Virus record (IMG/VR): IMGVR_UViG_3300009194_000020
Location: 1 to 43,393 of that record
Strand: one strand, 5' to 3'
DNA from: a virus
Length of the DNA stretch: 43,393 nucleotides
Position numbers and translations under genes: made by a program. Positions 29,188 to 35,802 of this stretch are shown here, piece after piece. The notes below the pieces were generated by a model, which made no database searches, had not been told where the DNA came from, and saw only the letters and a list, made by a program, of their open reading frames with translations. Each line of letters begins with the position of its first letter. The stretch's first letter is position 1.

Positions 29188-29436
29188 ATGGCTAAGCGAG
29201 TAATCAACTTCATCCGTCTTGAGCACGATCAACGTGTTCGTGACTTGCTGCATCACGCCTGTGCCGCTGATTGGGAGTATGATCAGGTCCGAGACCGTTT
29301 AGCTGAGATGGGCGTGTATATGCCCTCAGATCAGTATGATGCGTACAAGACAGTTCTCGAGATTCAGATGAATCTCGGCATCGGATACAGGCAATACGAA
29401 TGGAAGGATGATATTGTTGCCCCCTCTGAGAATTAG
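29188..29436 (+). CDS. Hypothetical protein, 82 aa
   Basis: ATG 29188 follows GGAGG. The product starts MAKRVINFIRLEHDQRVRDL and is mainly helical in the first half, with aromatic-rich C-terminus (IGYRQYEWKDD). Not recognised. A weak promoter (TTGATC, 17 bp, TGCAAT) may lie at 29142-29170. Confidence 0.65.
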   Translation: MAKRVINFIRLEHDQRVRDLLHHACAADWEYDQVRDRLAEMGVYMPSDQYDAYKTVLEIQMNLGIGYRQYEWKDDIVAPSEN

Positions 29437-29482
29437 TGGGATGATGGCCTTGCCATTCAACAAGTGAGAGGGCATTTTCGTA

Positions 29483-29821
29483 ATGAGCTTTGAACGTTTC
29501 TTTCCGGATCAACACGAACGCGAGAACATCGATCGTGAGACTATTGAAGGGCTTGCCTCTCTAATGGGTGTTTCGATCTCAGCTATCGAGCAGAAGATTG
29601 CTGAGCGGGAAGAACTTAGCCGGAAGGCTTGGAAAAAGAAACGTCGTAGCAGCAAGATCCATCAAGCATCGGAAGTTGCATCCTTCACGTTCTTGATGGA
29701 GTTCGAGACCAAACGGTTGTTTTATAGTTTCGATCACGATCTGTGGGTGATTGGTGTGGAAGGCAAGACGTGCGGTACATCGAGTATGAAAGAAGCACTT
29801 CATATACTTGCTGTGTACTGA
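29483..29821 (+). CDS. Hypothetical protein, 112 aa
   Basis: Starts MSFERFFPDQHERENIDRET, with GAGAGG upstream. A helical, charged N-terminal half with an HTH-like stretch (IEGLASLMGVSISAIEQKIA) precedes a beta-rich C-terminal half (FEFETKRLFYSFDHDLWVIG-like). It ends just before the palindromic terminator at 29828. Function unknown; DNA binding is possible. Confidence 0.68.
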   Translation: MSFERFFPDQHERENIDRETIEGLASLMGVSISAIEQKIAEREELSRKAWKKKRRSSKIHQASEVASFTFLMEFETKRLFYSFDHDLWVIGVEGKTCGTSSMKEALHILAVY

Positions 29822-29827
29822 AGAATA

Positions 29828-29853
29828 AGAGGGGAGGCTGCAGCCTCCCCTCT
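29828..29853. terminator. Long palindrome, probable terminator
   Basis: A 13-bp perfect palindrome AGAGGGGAGGCTG/CAGCCTCCCCTCT with no spacer. There is no long T run; CTAAATAG follows and doubles as a late-promoter box. Confidence 0.6.
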
Positions 29854-29858
29854 AAATA
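29851..29858 (+). promoter_or_regulatory. Late-promoter-like TCTAAATA
   Basis: Shares TAAATA with the exact late promoter at 15566 and lies 39 nt before a gene with a capsid-targeting-like N-terminus (29898). Confidence 0.5.
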
Positions 29859-29897
29859 GCAACTGCATAACCACCACCCTCAAAAAGGATCAGAATC

Positions 29898-30137
29898 ATG
29901 AAGAGTTTTCGAGAGTTTATTGGCGAGGCTATGTCCCCCGACCGTATGCTCAAAATCGCGATGGCTAACGTGATGAAGTATAGCGACCTGAACATGGCTA
30001 AGAAATCATCCATGGAACAGGGTAAGTATCGAACCAAAGTTCTAATGGGTGACGACGGTCGGTACTGGGTTCCTGCAACACCTCGTGAGGAGCGGGTGCT
30101 CGTCAAAGCAGGATATGAGCGGGTCGAGTCCGAGTAA
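29898..30137 (+). CDS. Small protein with capsid-targeting-like N-terminus, 79 aa
   Basis: The N-terminus MKSFREFIGEAMS is very close to the T4 internal-protein leader MKTYQEFIAEA, which targets proteins to the prohead and is cut after Glu by gp21. The remaining 69 residues are basic (MAKKSSMEQGKYRTKVLMGD) and probably enter the head with the DNA. A late-type promoter box lies upstream and a bidirectional terminator downstream. Function after injection unknown. Confidence 0.72.
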   Translation: MKSFREFIGEAMSPDRMLKIAMANVMKYSDLNMAKKSSMEQGKYRTKVLMGDDGRYWVPATPREERVLVKAGYERVESE

Positions 30138-30149
30138 GAGTGATAAAAC

Positions 30150-30182
30150 AAACCCCAGGGGAGTTGATCCCCTGGGGTTTTT
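30150..30182. terminator. Bidirectional terminator
   Basis: AAACCCCAGGGG/CCCCTGGGGTTT with T run on the plus side and A run on the other. It lies between the plus-strand 29898 gene and the convergent minus-strand tail gene ending at 30196. Confidence 0.88.
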
Positions 30183-30195
30183 CTTTGCGTGAAAG

Positions 30196-31575
30196 TTACG
30201 CCGCTGTTGGGACTCGGATCACATAGTTGCCGTGATCAACATACTCATCACGAGTAGCTGCCCACGTACTATTACTTCCCCCGAAGAAGATTGTTGACAT
30301 GATCCCATTAATCATCACTGCAGTTGAATCGCGATAGATGATTCCATCGAGCTCAAACACAGGAACGTCATCGATCCATACCCGAGCGACCCCATTATCG
30401 TATCCGACGTCGTTGAGAATCACCTCCTGAGTGACTTTTGTCCAACGTCCTGACACGAAGTAGAATGCCCCTCGACCGATGCTGTCCCCGTACTGATTCG
30501 ACTTGTTCATCGCATACAAGTACAGCTCGCCCTGACCATCCTTACGCCACATCATACGAGTCGAAAATCCATTGGCAGTGGATGCACCACCAGACGGGGA
30601 GTCACCACCATACAGACCTGGCAGCTTGCCACCTTTGACCCATTCATATCCAGGCTTGAACCGAACGTAGTAGGTCAACGTCGCACGATTCTCGGAGATT
30701 ACAATATTCTCCCAGCCTGTACCACGAATCATGCTCGTCGTGCTGGTATATGAGTCCTTCTCCATATGAGTTCGGAAGAACCGTTGAAGAAAAGGAGCTT
30801 CTGTTTGGGGGCGGATTTCTGTCGCGTCGAGATCCCACACCCCATCGGCTGTCAGATCGACCCCAAAGTCGCGCTCAAGGACGGTTGGAACATCTGTTCC
30901 TGCAGGCTGACCTTCCCAGCCGATCGCAAACGATCGGTTCTTTGGTGGTGGCAGATAGAAGTACGTCGCGGGCGGAAGAGTGTGAGTTGAGATGTCAGCG
31001 CTCGCGACAGCGACACCAGCCCCAGCTCCCTCTGCAGTGTATGTCAAATCAAGATCAGTGGCAACAATTTCACCGATGATGATTGATTCGCCCTGAGCTC
31101 CATTGCCCCACCCAAGAATACGAATGCTCGGAGTTCCGGAGTAAGCAGGAGCAGTGAATGCGACTTCCAATGTCTGCCAACCCGCTCCAACTGTCACAGG
31201 AACATCTGATCCTGCAATCTGACCCGTATCATCATAATACGCGATCTGGAAGGCATCTGAATACCCTTCAGTGGTATCCGGGTTGACTTCAACCGTGATT
31301 TTATGAGAGTGCCCTTCGATGAGAGGTTCAGGCAGATCAATCCACTGATGGTGATTGTCTACCCCATCAAGAGTAATCTTCGTGGCTTGTGGACGGCCAA
31401 GCCTATCCGCTACACCATACGTTTTGGTTACATTGCTAGAAGACTCCTGCCACTCAGAGTCTGCAGTGATGTGCGGATAGACTAGGACGTTTGGAGCAGC
31501 GTACACGGCAGCAGGAGGGACACGAGGTCCCAGCTTGATCTGACCGGCACGAGATGAGTGTCCAAGGCCTAGCAT
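30196..31575 (-). CDS. Tail protein with polysaccharide-lyase-like (PL14-type) domain
   Basis: The 459-aa protein has an N-terminal part with GLGHSSRAGQIKLGPRVPPA. A jelly-roll, carbohydrate-binding-like module follows (about 50-190: NHHQWIDLPEPLIEGHSHKI ... GWGNGAQGESIIIGEI). The C-terminal domain resembles PL14-type lyases: LTYYVRFKPGYEWVKGGKLP, then GLYGG, FSTRMMWRKDGQGELYLY, and GVARVWIDDVPVFELDG. Such proteins cleave uronate polysaccharides such as alginate. ATG 31575 is chosen because the upstream gene ends at 31577. A depolymerase tail spike is likely; catalytic residues cannot be confirmed. Confidence 0.65.
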   Translation of the reverse strand: MLGLGHSSRAGQIKLGPRVPPAAVYAAPNVLVYPHITADSEWQESSSNVTKTYGVADRLGRPQATKITLDGVDNHHQWIDLPEPLIEGHSHKITVEVNPDTTEGYSDAFQIAYYDDTGQIAGSDVPVTVGAGWQTLEVAFTAPAYSGTPSIRILGWGNGAQGESIIIGEIVATDLDLTYTAEGAGAGVAVASADISTHTLPPATYFYLPPPKNRSFAIGWEGQPAGTDVPTVLERDFGVDLTADGVWDLDATEIRPQTEAPFLQRFFRTHMEKDSYTSTTSMIRGTGWENIVISENRATLTYYVRFKPGYEWVKGGKLPGLYGGDSPSGGASTANGFSTRMMWRKDGQGELYLYAMNKSNQYGDSIGRGAFYFVSGRWTKVTQEVILNDVGYDNGVARVWIDDVPVFELDGIIYRDSTAVMINGIMSTIFFGGSNSTWAATRDEYVDHGNYVIRVPTAA

Positions 31576-31576
31576 A

Positions 31577-31852
31577 TTACCACACCCCGATGAAATCAGT
31601 GGCAGTCGTGTTAGTGGCAAGAACTTGACGGACACGAACCGGTAGAACGGAACCGGATGGAACGTTCTTGAACGTGAGAGGATCGTTTGTTACAGCATCG
31701 ACTGGAATGACAACAACGTCACCACCGGTACCGACATACAGAGCGACTCCGGCCGTCAGAGGGGTGCTGTCGCTCGGCGTAACAGCAGATGCATTGCCTG
31801 GATATTGAGTGATCGTGCTCCCGAATTCGGAGCGAGTTGAACTATACGGCAT
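31577..31852 (-). CDS. Small virion structural protein, 91 aa
   Basis: The protein is beta-rich with small residues, and its second half is GVALYVGTGGDVVVIPVDAV ... GSVLPVRVRQVLATNTTATD. This closely resembles a short family common beside tail-fibre or neck genes in phages (spike-like trimers with LPVRVxxVxATxTTATxI endings). It overlaps nothing and is translated just before the lyase-like tail protein. A minus-strand TAAATA late box lies upstream. Confidence 0.7.
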   Translation of the reverse strand: MPYSSTRSEFGSTITQYPGNASAVTPSDSTPLTAGVALYVGTGGDVVVIPVDAVTNDPLTFKNVPSGSVLPVRVRQVLATNTTATDFIGVW

Positions 31853-31890
31853 GATTATGGTCTCTCTTGACCTTAGTGTATGTCAACCGG

Positions 31891-31898
31891 TATTTACG
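31891..31898 (-). promoter_or_regulatory. Late-promoter-like box (minus strand)
   Basis: Read on the minus strand, CGTAAATA lies 39 nt upstream of the 31852 start of the structural gene pair, consistent with late expression of virion genes. Confidence 0.5.
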
Positions 31899-31931
31899 CT
31901 AAAACCGCGTGCCGGTTCTCTTCAAAAGTGG

Positions 31932-31960
31932 TTGCCTTTGAACGAAGAAGCCCTGATAAT
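31932..31960 (+). promoter_or_regulatory. Early promoter, TTGCCT-N17-GATAAT
   Basis: TTGCCT (31932-31937) and GATAAT (31955-31960) with 17-bp spacing, followed by GGGG. The upstream CTCTTCAAAAGTGG is shared with the promoter at 32980. Confidence 0.75.
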
Positions 31961-32004
31961 GGGGACATCAGTTAGGGAAACACACGCGAAGAGGTCACTA
32001 CACG

Positions 32005-32736
32005 ATGAACATTGCAGACAAAATCGACACAGCGATGAACCAAATCAAGCCGGACCTGACTCAGCGTTACATGGATATGGCTGAGCGGATGTTCAATGCT
32101 CAAATCGAGCAGTATGGTCCGAAGCTGGCAGGAATGAAGAATCTGGCTGACTTCTACAATGTTGTGCAGAGCGCTTGTAAGACGGATCAGAACCGTGAGC
32201 ACTACCTCGATAAGGATGAGCTGCTGAAGATCGCTGATCGCAACTCTGACGCAATCATCAAGAAGTGGTCAGCCAAGATCATCGCTAAGGTCGAGGATCT
32301 CGATGATGTGACGGTGACACGGATGGGTGGTGCAGAGTTCAGCATCACAGGCACTCGGATGGGCTACGATGTGGTGATCTCCCAGCAGATGATCATCAAG
32401 TGCAGCAGCAACGGCAAAGTGTTCAACCAGTTTCCTTCTCGGATCTACGTTGACGGCAAGTTCAAGTCCGAAGCCGATTACAAGAAAATGTTCAGCCTGA
32501 TCACCACACCGAAGCCGGCAAAAGCCAAGAAGGAGAAGAAAGTGGACGACAACACCTCAACTGAACAAAAGTCAACAGCTACCAAGCCGGAACCGACCAA
32601 GTCCAAAATGGACGTTGCGAAGGAAGTGATGGCTGAGATGAAAGGTCAACAGCGGAAGGACATCATCGCTGAAATGATCAAGCGGGCTGGTCTGACCAAA
32701 GCTGGTGCTTCCACTTACTACCAGAAGCTGAAGTGA
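32005..32736 (+). CDS. Hypothetical phage protein with conserved C-terminal helix domain, 243 aa
   Basis: The N-terminal two thirds (MNIADKIDTAMNQIKPDLTQ ... TGTRMGYDVVISQQMIIKCS) form a mixed alpha/beta domain. A Lys/Thr/Pro-rich linker covers about residues 168-205. The C-terminal helices (RKDIIAEMIKRAGLTKAGAS then TYYQKLK) match a short module seen in several T4-like phage proteins and resemble a winged-helix DNA-binding segment. Expressed from the strong early promoter at 31932. Function not established. Confidence 0.7.
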   Translation: MNIADKIDTAMNQIKPDLTQRYMDMAERMFNAQIEQYGPKLAGMKNLADFYNVVQSACKTDQNREHYLDKDELLKIADRNSDAIIKKWSAKIIAKVEDLDDVTVTRMGGAEFSITGTRMGYDVVISQQMIIKCSSNGKVFNQFPSRIYVDGKFKSEADYKKMFSLITTPKPAKAKKEKKVDDNTSTEQKSTATKPEPTKSKMDVAKEVMAEMKGQQRKDIIAEMIKRAGLTKAGASTYYQKLK

Positions 32737-32739
32737 TCA

Positions 32740-32774
32740 AAAGAGGGGGCTGCTAATTGGCAGCCCCCTCTTTG
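32740..32774 (+). terminator. Rho-independent terminator
   Basis: AAAGAGGGGGCTGC/GCAGCCCCCTCTTT with a 6-nt loop, directly after the 243-aa gene. Followed by GTTT. Confidence 0.85.
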
Positions 32775-33042
32775 TTTCCGTCTCGGTCGCCAAAATAGCG
32801 GATCGGTTTATTCCTTTCTATTCTTCGTTCTAAGAGCTGATCGATTCAACCCGCGCGATGATACTATTGCGATACGAAAATCGATTCTACGGCGGTAATT
32901 AACGTGAGAATCGACGGATGCGATAAGCTATCTGCGATCGTATATCGAACCAATTAGGATACGCTCTCTTCAAATCTGGTTGCCCTTGCTTCGAACTGCA
33001 TGGATAATAGGGGCACAGTCAAACGACACAGAGGTTTTTGCG
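32775..33042. other. Non-coding stretch with inverted repeats
   Basis: No supportable gene. It holds a perfect 8-bp inverted repeat TCGATTCT/AGAATCGA (32881-32888 and 32907-32914) around GGTAATTAACG, several ATCGAT/GCGAT-type repeats from 32835 to 32955, and the early promoter at 32980. Could be a regulatory or replication site; nothing decisive. Confidence 0.45.
32980..33008 (+). promoter_or_regulatory. Early promoter, TTGCCC-N17-GATAAT
   Basis: TTGCCC (32980-32985) and GATAAT (33003-33008) with 17-bp spacing and AGGGGCAC downstream. The CTCTTCAAATCTGG upstream matches the 31932 promoter. Confidence 0.75.
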
Positions 33043-33546
33043 ATGAATACCAACATCATGTGGTTTGTAGCTTCAGGTCCGACATCGAGCCATCTGCACG
33101 ACGTCAAGTACTTCAGCACACTGAAGGAAGCACGACAGCATGCTGCATCCCTTCCTCCTGCTCCGAACGGTGGACCGAGACCGTTTCAGATCACTCGACG
33201 TGACCTCGACACAATGCACGTTGAACCTGATCAGATCATCATGACCTCCGACCAGCTCGCAGAAGCGGCTTCACGGCTGATCGAATCTGCTGGTTTGTCA
33301 ACAGGCACAGAAGTGTACACGTTCGAAGACCTCGGCAGTCCATACAATCAGATCGGTATTGCTATTCAGTCGATCGAAGACGAGTTCATTATCGAAATCT
33401 GCTTGGTTGATGAATGCGAGTGGATTGTAGACCGAGAGTGTGGAGTATTCGATCCTGATGATGAAGCTGAAGTGAATGCAGTAACGTACACTGATCCAAA
33501 TGTCGCTCTAGCACAAGCTATCAAAATCCTGACAGATCCAGAGTAA
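33043..33546 (+). CDS. Hypothetical acidic protein, 167 aa
   Basis: ATG 33043 follows AGAGG and the early promoter at 32980. The N-terminus is MNTNIMWFVASGPTSSHLHD. The C-terminal half is strongly acidic (YNQIGIAIQSIEDEFIIEIC, DRECGVFDPDDEAEVNAV), as in DNA-mimic or inhibitor proteins, though this is only suggestive. No family recognised. Confidence 0.7.
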   Translation: MNTNIMWFVASGPTSSHLHDVKYFSTLKEARQHAASLPPAPNGGPRPFQITRRDLDTMHVEPDQIIMTSDQLAEAASRLIESAGLSTGTEVYTFEDLGSPYNQIGIAIQSIEDEFIIEICLVDECEWIVDRECGVFDPDDEAEVNAVTYTDPNVALAQAIKILTDPE

Positions 33547-33645
33547 CCAATATAATCGAGAGTTGACTGCCCATAATCGATCTTAGATAATGGGTGTATC
33601 GAGCGAAGCGAGCTTGATATAACAATCGATATAAGGGGTCATTAT

Positions 33646-33729
33646 ATGATTAAACGCGATGCTGTACTGATATTCATCGGAATGGTATTGGGCAATCTTA
33701 TCGCAATCGCTGTATTTCACGGGTTTTGA
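33646..33729 (+). CDS. Putative single-span membrane peptide, 27 aa
   Basis: MIKRDAVLIFIGMVLGNLIA is followed by a short hydrophobic end. AAGGGG precedes the ATG. A basic start plus one transmembrane helix suggests an inner-membrane micro-protein; length makes it tentative. Confidence 0.45.
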   Translation: MIKRDAVLIFIGMVLGNLIAIAVFHGF

Positions 33730-33732
33730 TGG

Positions 33733-33761
33733 TTGCCTGAACAAGATCAGTATAGGATGAT
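33733..33761 (+). promoter_or_regulatory. Early promoter, TTGCCT-N17-GATGAT
   Basis: GGTTGCCT and GATGAT with 17-bp spacing and AGGGGTGCC downstream, 53 nt before the DUF2786-like gene. Same family as 31932 and 32980. Confidence 0.7.
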
Positions 33762-33813
33762 AGGGGTGCCCTGAACGACAGAGGGCACCAATCCTGACAG
33801 AAGGAGTTATATT

Positions 33814-34518
33814 ATGAGCAATGCAGACGATCGGATCATCCGCAAGATTCAACGCTGCCTCGACCTGTCCAAGTCCTCGAACGAGAATGAGGCAGCAACA
33901 GCTCTGCGGCATGCAATGGCTCTGATGGAGAAGCACAATATCTCTGAGGAGCATCTGGTCAATGCACGAGTGGCTAGTCATGCTGTCAATACAGTATACA
34001 GCGGTCGTGTATGTCCTCGGTACGTTCGCAACCTGGCTGGAATCGTAGCTCAAGCGTTTCAGGTTCGGGGGTACATCAGCCGTCGAAATGTCACGAAGTG
34101 GACAGAGCAGTTCACGGTGATCTTCTACGGTGTCGATCTGGATGCTCAGATTGCAGCATACGCGTTCGACGCACTAGCCTCTCAGATTGCTCATGCTCGC
34201 AAAGGGTTCATGTCTGAAACCAAAGCTGATCCTGCAGCCAAACAAAAGCTAGCCACACGGTTCTGTGAAGGTTGGGTGTCCCGCGTTGGTCGCACTGTGC
34301 AGGAGTTTGCTTCTCCAATATCCGACGAGCATAACAAGATGCTAGATGCCTGGATCAGGAACAACAACGTAGAGCTGCGCAACCCGAAGAAAGTTCGGTC
34401 TCGGATGTTGACTGGTGAAGAGGCATCTTCGTTCCACAAAGGTGCGGAAGAGGGAGCCAAAGCTCAAATCCATTCAGCTACCACACACAGTCCCACACAT
34501 CAAGCTCGTCTGAAGTGA
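33814..34518 (+). CDS. DUF2786/DUF7168-like protein, 234 aa
   Basis: The N-terminal 45 residues are a typical DUF2786 segment: IIRKIQRCLDLSKSSNENEA followed by ALRHAMALMEKHNIS. The remaining domain (about 60-200) resembles the partner domain often found with DUF2786 (YVRNLAGIVAQAFQVRGYIS, FCEGWVSRVGRTVQEFASPI). The molecular role of this family is not known; it is common in phages and mobile elements. Preceded by AGAAGGAG and the 33733 promoter; followed by a 12-bp hairpin. Confidence 0.8.
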   Translation: MSNADDRIIRKIQRCLDLSKSSNENEAATALRHAMALMEKHNISEEHLVNARVASHAVNTVYSGRVCPRYVRNLAGIVAQAFQVRGYISRRNVTKWTEQFTVIFYGVDLDAQIAAYAFDALASQIAHARKGFMSETKADPAAKQKLATRFCEGWVSRVGRTVQEFASPISDEHNKMLDAWIRNNNVELRNPKKVRSRMLTGEEASSFHKGAEEGAKAQIHSATTHSPTHQARLK

Positions 34519-34525
34519 TATCCCA

Positions 34526-34568
34526 GGGAGCTCGATTTCGCATTTCTGACCGATGGAATCGAGCTCCC
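34526..34568 (+). terminator. 12-bp hairpin, possible terminator
   Basis: GGGAGCTCGATT/AATCGAGCTCCC, perfect, with a 19-nt loop, 8 nt after the DUF2786-like gene. No T run follows, so it may instead protect mRNA ends. Confidence 0.5.
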
Positions 34569-34590
34569 CTATCCATGTATTGTGTCGAAA

Positions 34591-34631
34591 CCGGCTTCCG
34601 CGTGAATACCATATGCTCACGCGGAAGCCGG
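34591..34631 (+). terminator. 15-bp hairpin
   Basis: CCGGCTTCCGCGTGA/TCACGCGGAAGCCGG, perfect 15 bp with an 11-nt loop, followed by CGTCTTGTTATG. It is the strongest stem in the window and the second of a tandem pair. Weak T tract. Confidence 0.5.
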
Positions 34632-34663
34632 CGTCTTGTTATGTTATATTTCAGGAGCAGTAC

Positions 34664-34912
34664 ATGGAACCGCTTGTGCAAGATGTCGATGCTGTATCGA
34701 TGTGGGACACTGTTCACGATACAGACAAGCACCTATCTGTGGACGAGTTTGTAGACAAAGCTCGAAGGGGCATCCTAACAGATGCTGGAGGATTCGCTAA
34801 TCTAGCGACATCCACACACTCAACATTCATTGATGTGTCCCCATCGGAGGTAACAGATGGATCGTTCCCGTGGCCGTCATGGGCTACCCATGTGGTATGG
34901 TACAGCAAATGA
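34664..34912 (+). CDS. Hypothetical protein, 82 aa
   Basis: Starts MEPLVQDVDAVSMWDTVHDT after CAGGAG, 33 nt downstream of the 15-bp hairpin. The product is acidic in the first half and ends with an aromatic segment WPSWATHVVWYSK. It is not recognised. A -10-like TTATAT precedes it. Confidence 0.65.
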   Translation: MEPLVQDVDAVSMWDTVHDTDKHLSVDEFVDKARRGILTDAGGFANLATSTHSTFIDVSPSEVTDGSFPWPSWATHVVWYSK

Positions 34913-35049
34913 TGACGATGGCAGTAAACCGATGTCTATCAATTTCCTGGATGTCTGTGAGGATTATGTTGTTTCGGTCGCAGAGAACCCGTTAAACTAG
35001 ATTAACACTACAGTTTTGCTAGTGCACGGATTGATCCCGACCTCAACTA

Positions 35050-35268
35050 ATGGACTACTTCGACATGGCCACTTTGCTACTACATGACACGGACCTGAAG
35101 ACGACCAAAATAACGTTCTTGGATGTCCCCCGACAAGCTGTAGACGATCTTGTTCGGTTGGTACGTGATGACAAGGAAGGGCACTTCGGCGTGTACATGA
35201 TCAGCCCGCACAAAGTGGTTTTTAAGATCAGAGCCCAGCACAGCAAACAGCTCGAGATTTGCTACTAA
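35050..35268 (+). CDS. Hypothetical protein, 72 aa
   Basis: The frame starts MDYFDMATLLLHDTDLKTTK; there is no good ribosome site for either the first or the sixth-codon Met. A compact alpha/beta composition (FLDVPRQAVDDLVRLVRDDK, GVYMISPHKVVFKIRAQHS) supports it being real. Function unknown. Confidence 0.55.
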   Translation: MDYFDMATLLLHDTDLKTTKITFLDVPRQAVDDLVRLVRDDKEGHFGVYMISPHKVVFKIRAQHSKQLEICY

Positions 35269-35324
35269 CCAGTCGATCGTTTGGTGTCGTACTGTATTTC
35301 GGCCTTGTTACTCCTTCCTTGGTC

Positions 35325-35346
35325 GGGTGCATACGGCACCCTTTTT
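35325..35346 (+). terminator. Rho-independent terminator
   Basis: GGGTGC-ATACG-GCACCC followed by TTTTT, downstream of the 72-aa gene. Confidence 0.85.
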
Positions 35347-35437
35347 ATTCAACAAAAAAAGAATTTCGATCGTTGTGGAGCTTTTGATACTGATCGAGAA
35401 TGATTTTCGTCAATTGAAAGAGGAGCGCCGTATCATC

Positions 35438-35617
35438 ATGAGTGAAGAGATTACAGGATATCGTGGCATGGTGTCGATTCCTGACACTCGATACCAACAG
35501 CTTCTTGAAGCGGAGGCAATGCTGCAGGCACTAGAAGCGGCCGGCGTTGATAACTGGCCTGGATACTCCGATGCCCAAGAGATGATGGAAGAAAACGACG
35601 TCGTCGACGAAGGTTGA
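35438..35617 (+). CDS. Hypothetical acidic protein, 59 aa
   Basis: ATG 35438 follows AAAGAGGAG. The product MSEEITGYRGMVSIPDTRYQ continues with a helix QLLEAEAMLQALEAAGVDNW and an acidic end. It is a pattern often seen in small early phage proteins; no family assigned. Confidence 0.65.
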   Translation: MSEEITGYRGMVSIPDTRYQQLLEAEAMLQALEAAGVDNWPGYSDAQEMMEENDVVDEG

Positions 35618-35655
35618 TCACACAACCCCCAACGAAGAGAAGGAAACTGCACAAC

Positions 35656-35739
35656 ATGAATCAGAAACTGGTAACCCGTATTGGTCTGGGTGTGGTATTC
35701 TTGCTGGTCCTTGCGATCGGTAGCTGCTCCAGCAAGTAA
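35656..35739 (+). CDS. Minimal lipoprotein, 27 aa
   Basis: MNQKLVTRIGLGVVFLLVLA is followed by IGSCSSK. The basic start, hydrophobic core and lipobox IGSC would leave a four-residue mature lipopeptide CSSK. GAAGGAAA precedes the ATG and a terminator follows. Resembles colicin-lysis or entericidin-type small lipoproteins in form; a role in envelope stress, lysis or superinfection exclusion is inference only. Confidence 0.6.
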   Translation: MNQKLVTRIGLGVVFLLVLAIGSCSSK

Positions 35740-35754
35740 GAGATCATGTGAGTC

Positions 35755-35785
35755 GAGAGGGGTCTCAATAGCCCCTCTCTCTTTA
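35755..35785 (+). terminator. Rho-independent terminator
   Basis: GAGAGGGG/CCCCTCTC with a 9-nt loop, followed by TCTTT, after the lipoprotein gene. Confidence 0.82.
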
Positions 35786-35802
35786 ATCGAGGAAGAGAAC
35801 TC

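Noticed and set aside
34913-35049. Short frames of 22 and 27 codons (from about 34914 and 34932)
   Set aside because: Two overlapping alternatives, neither with a convincing ribosome site or coding character, so no gene was called.
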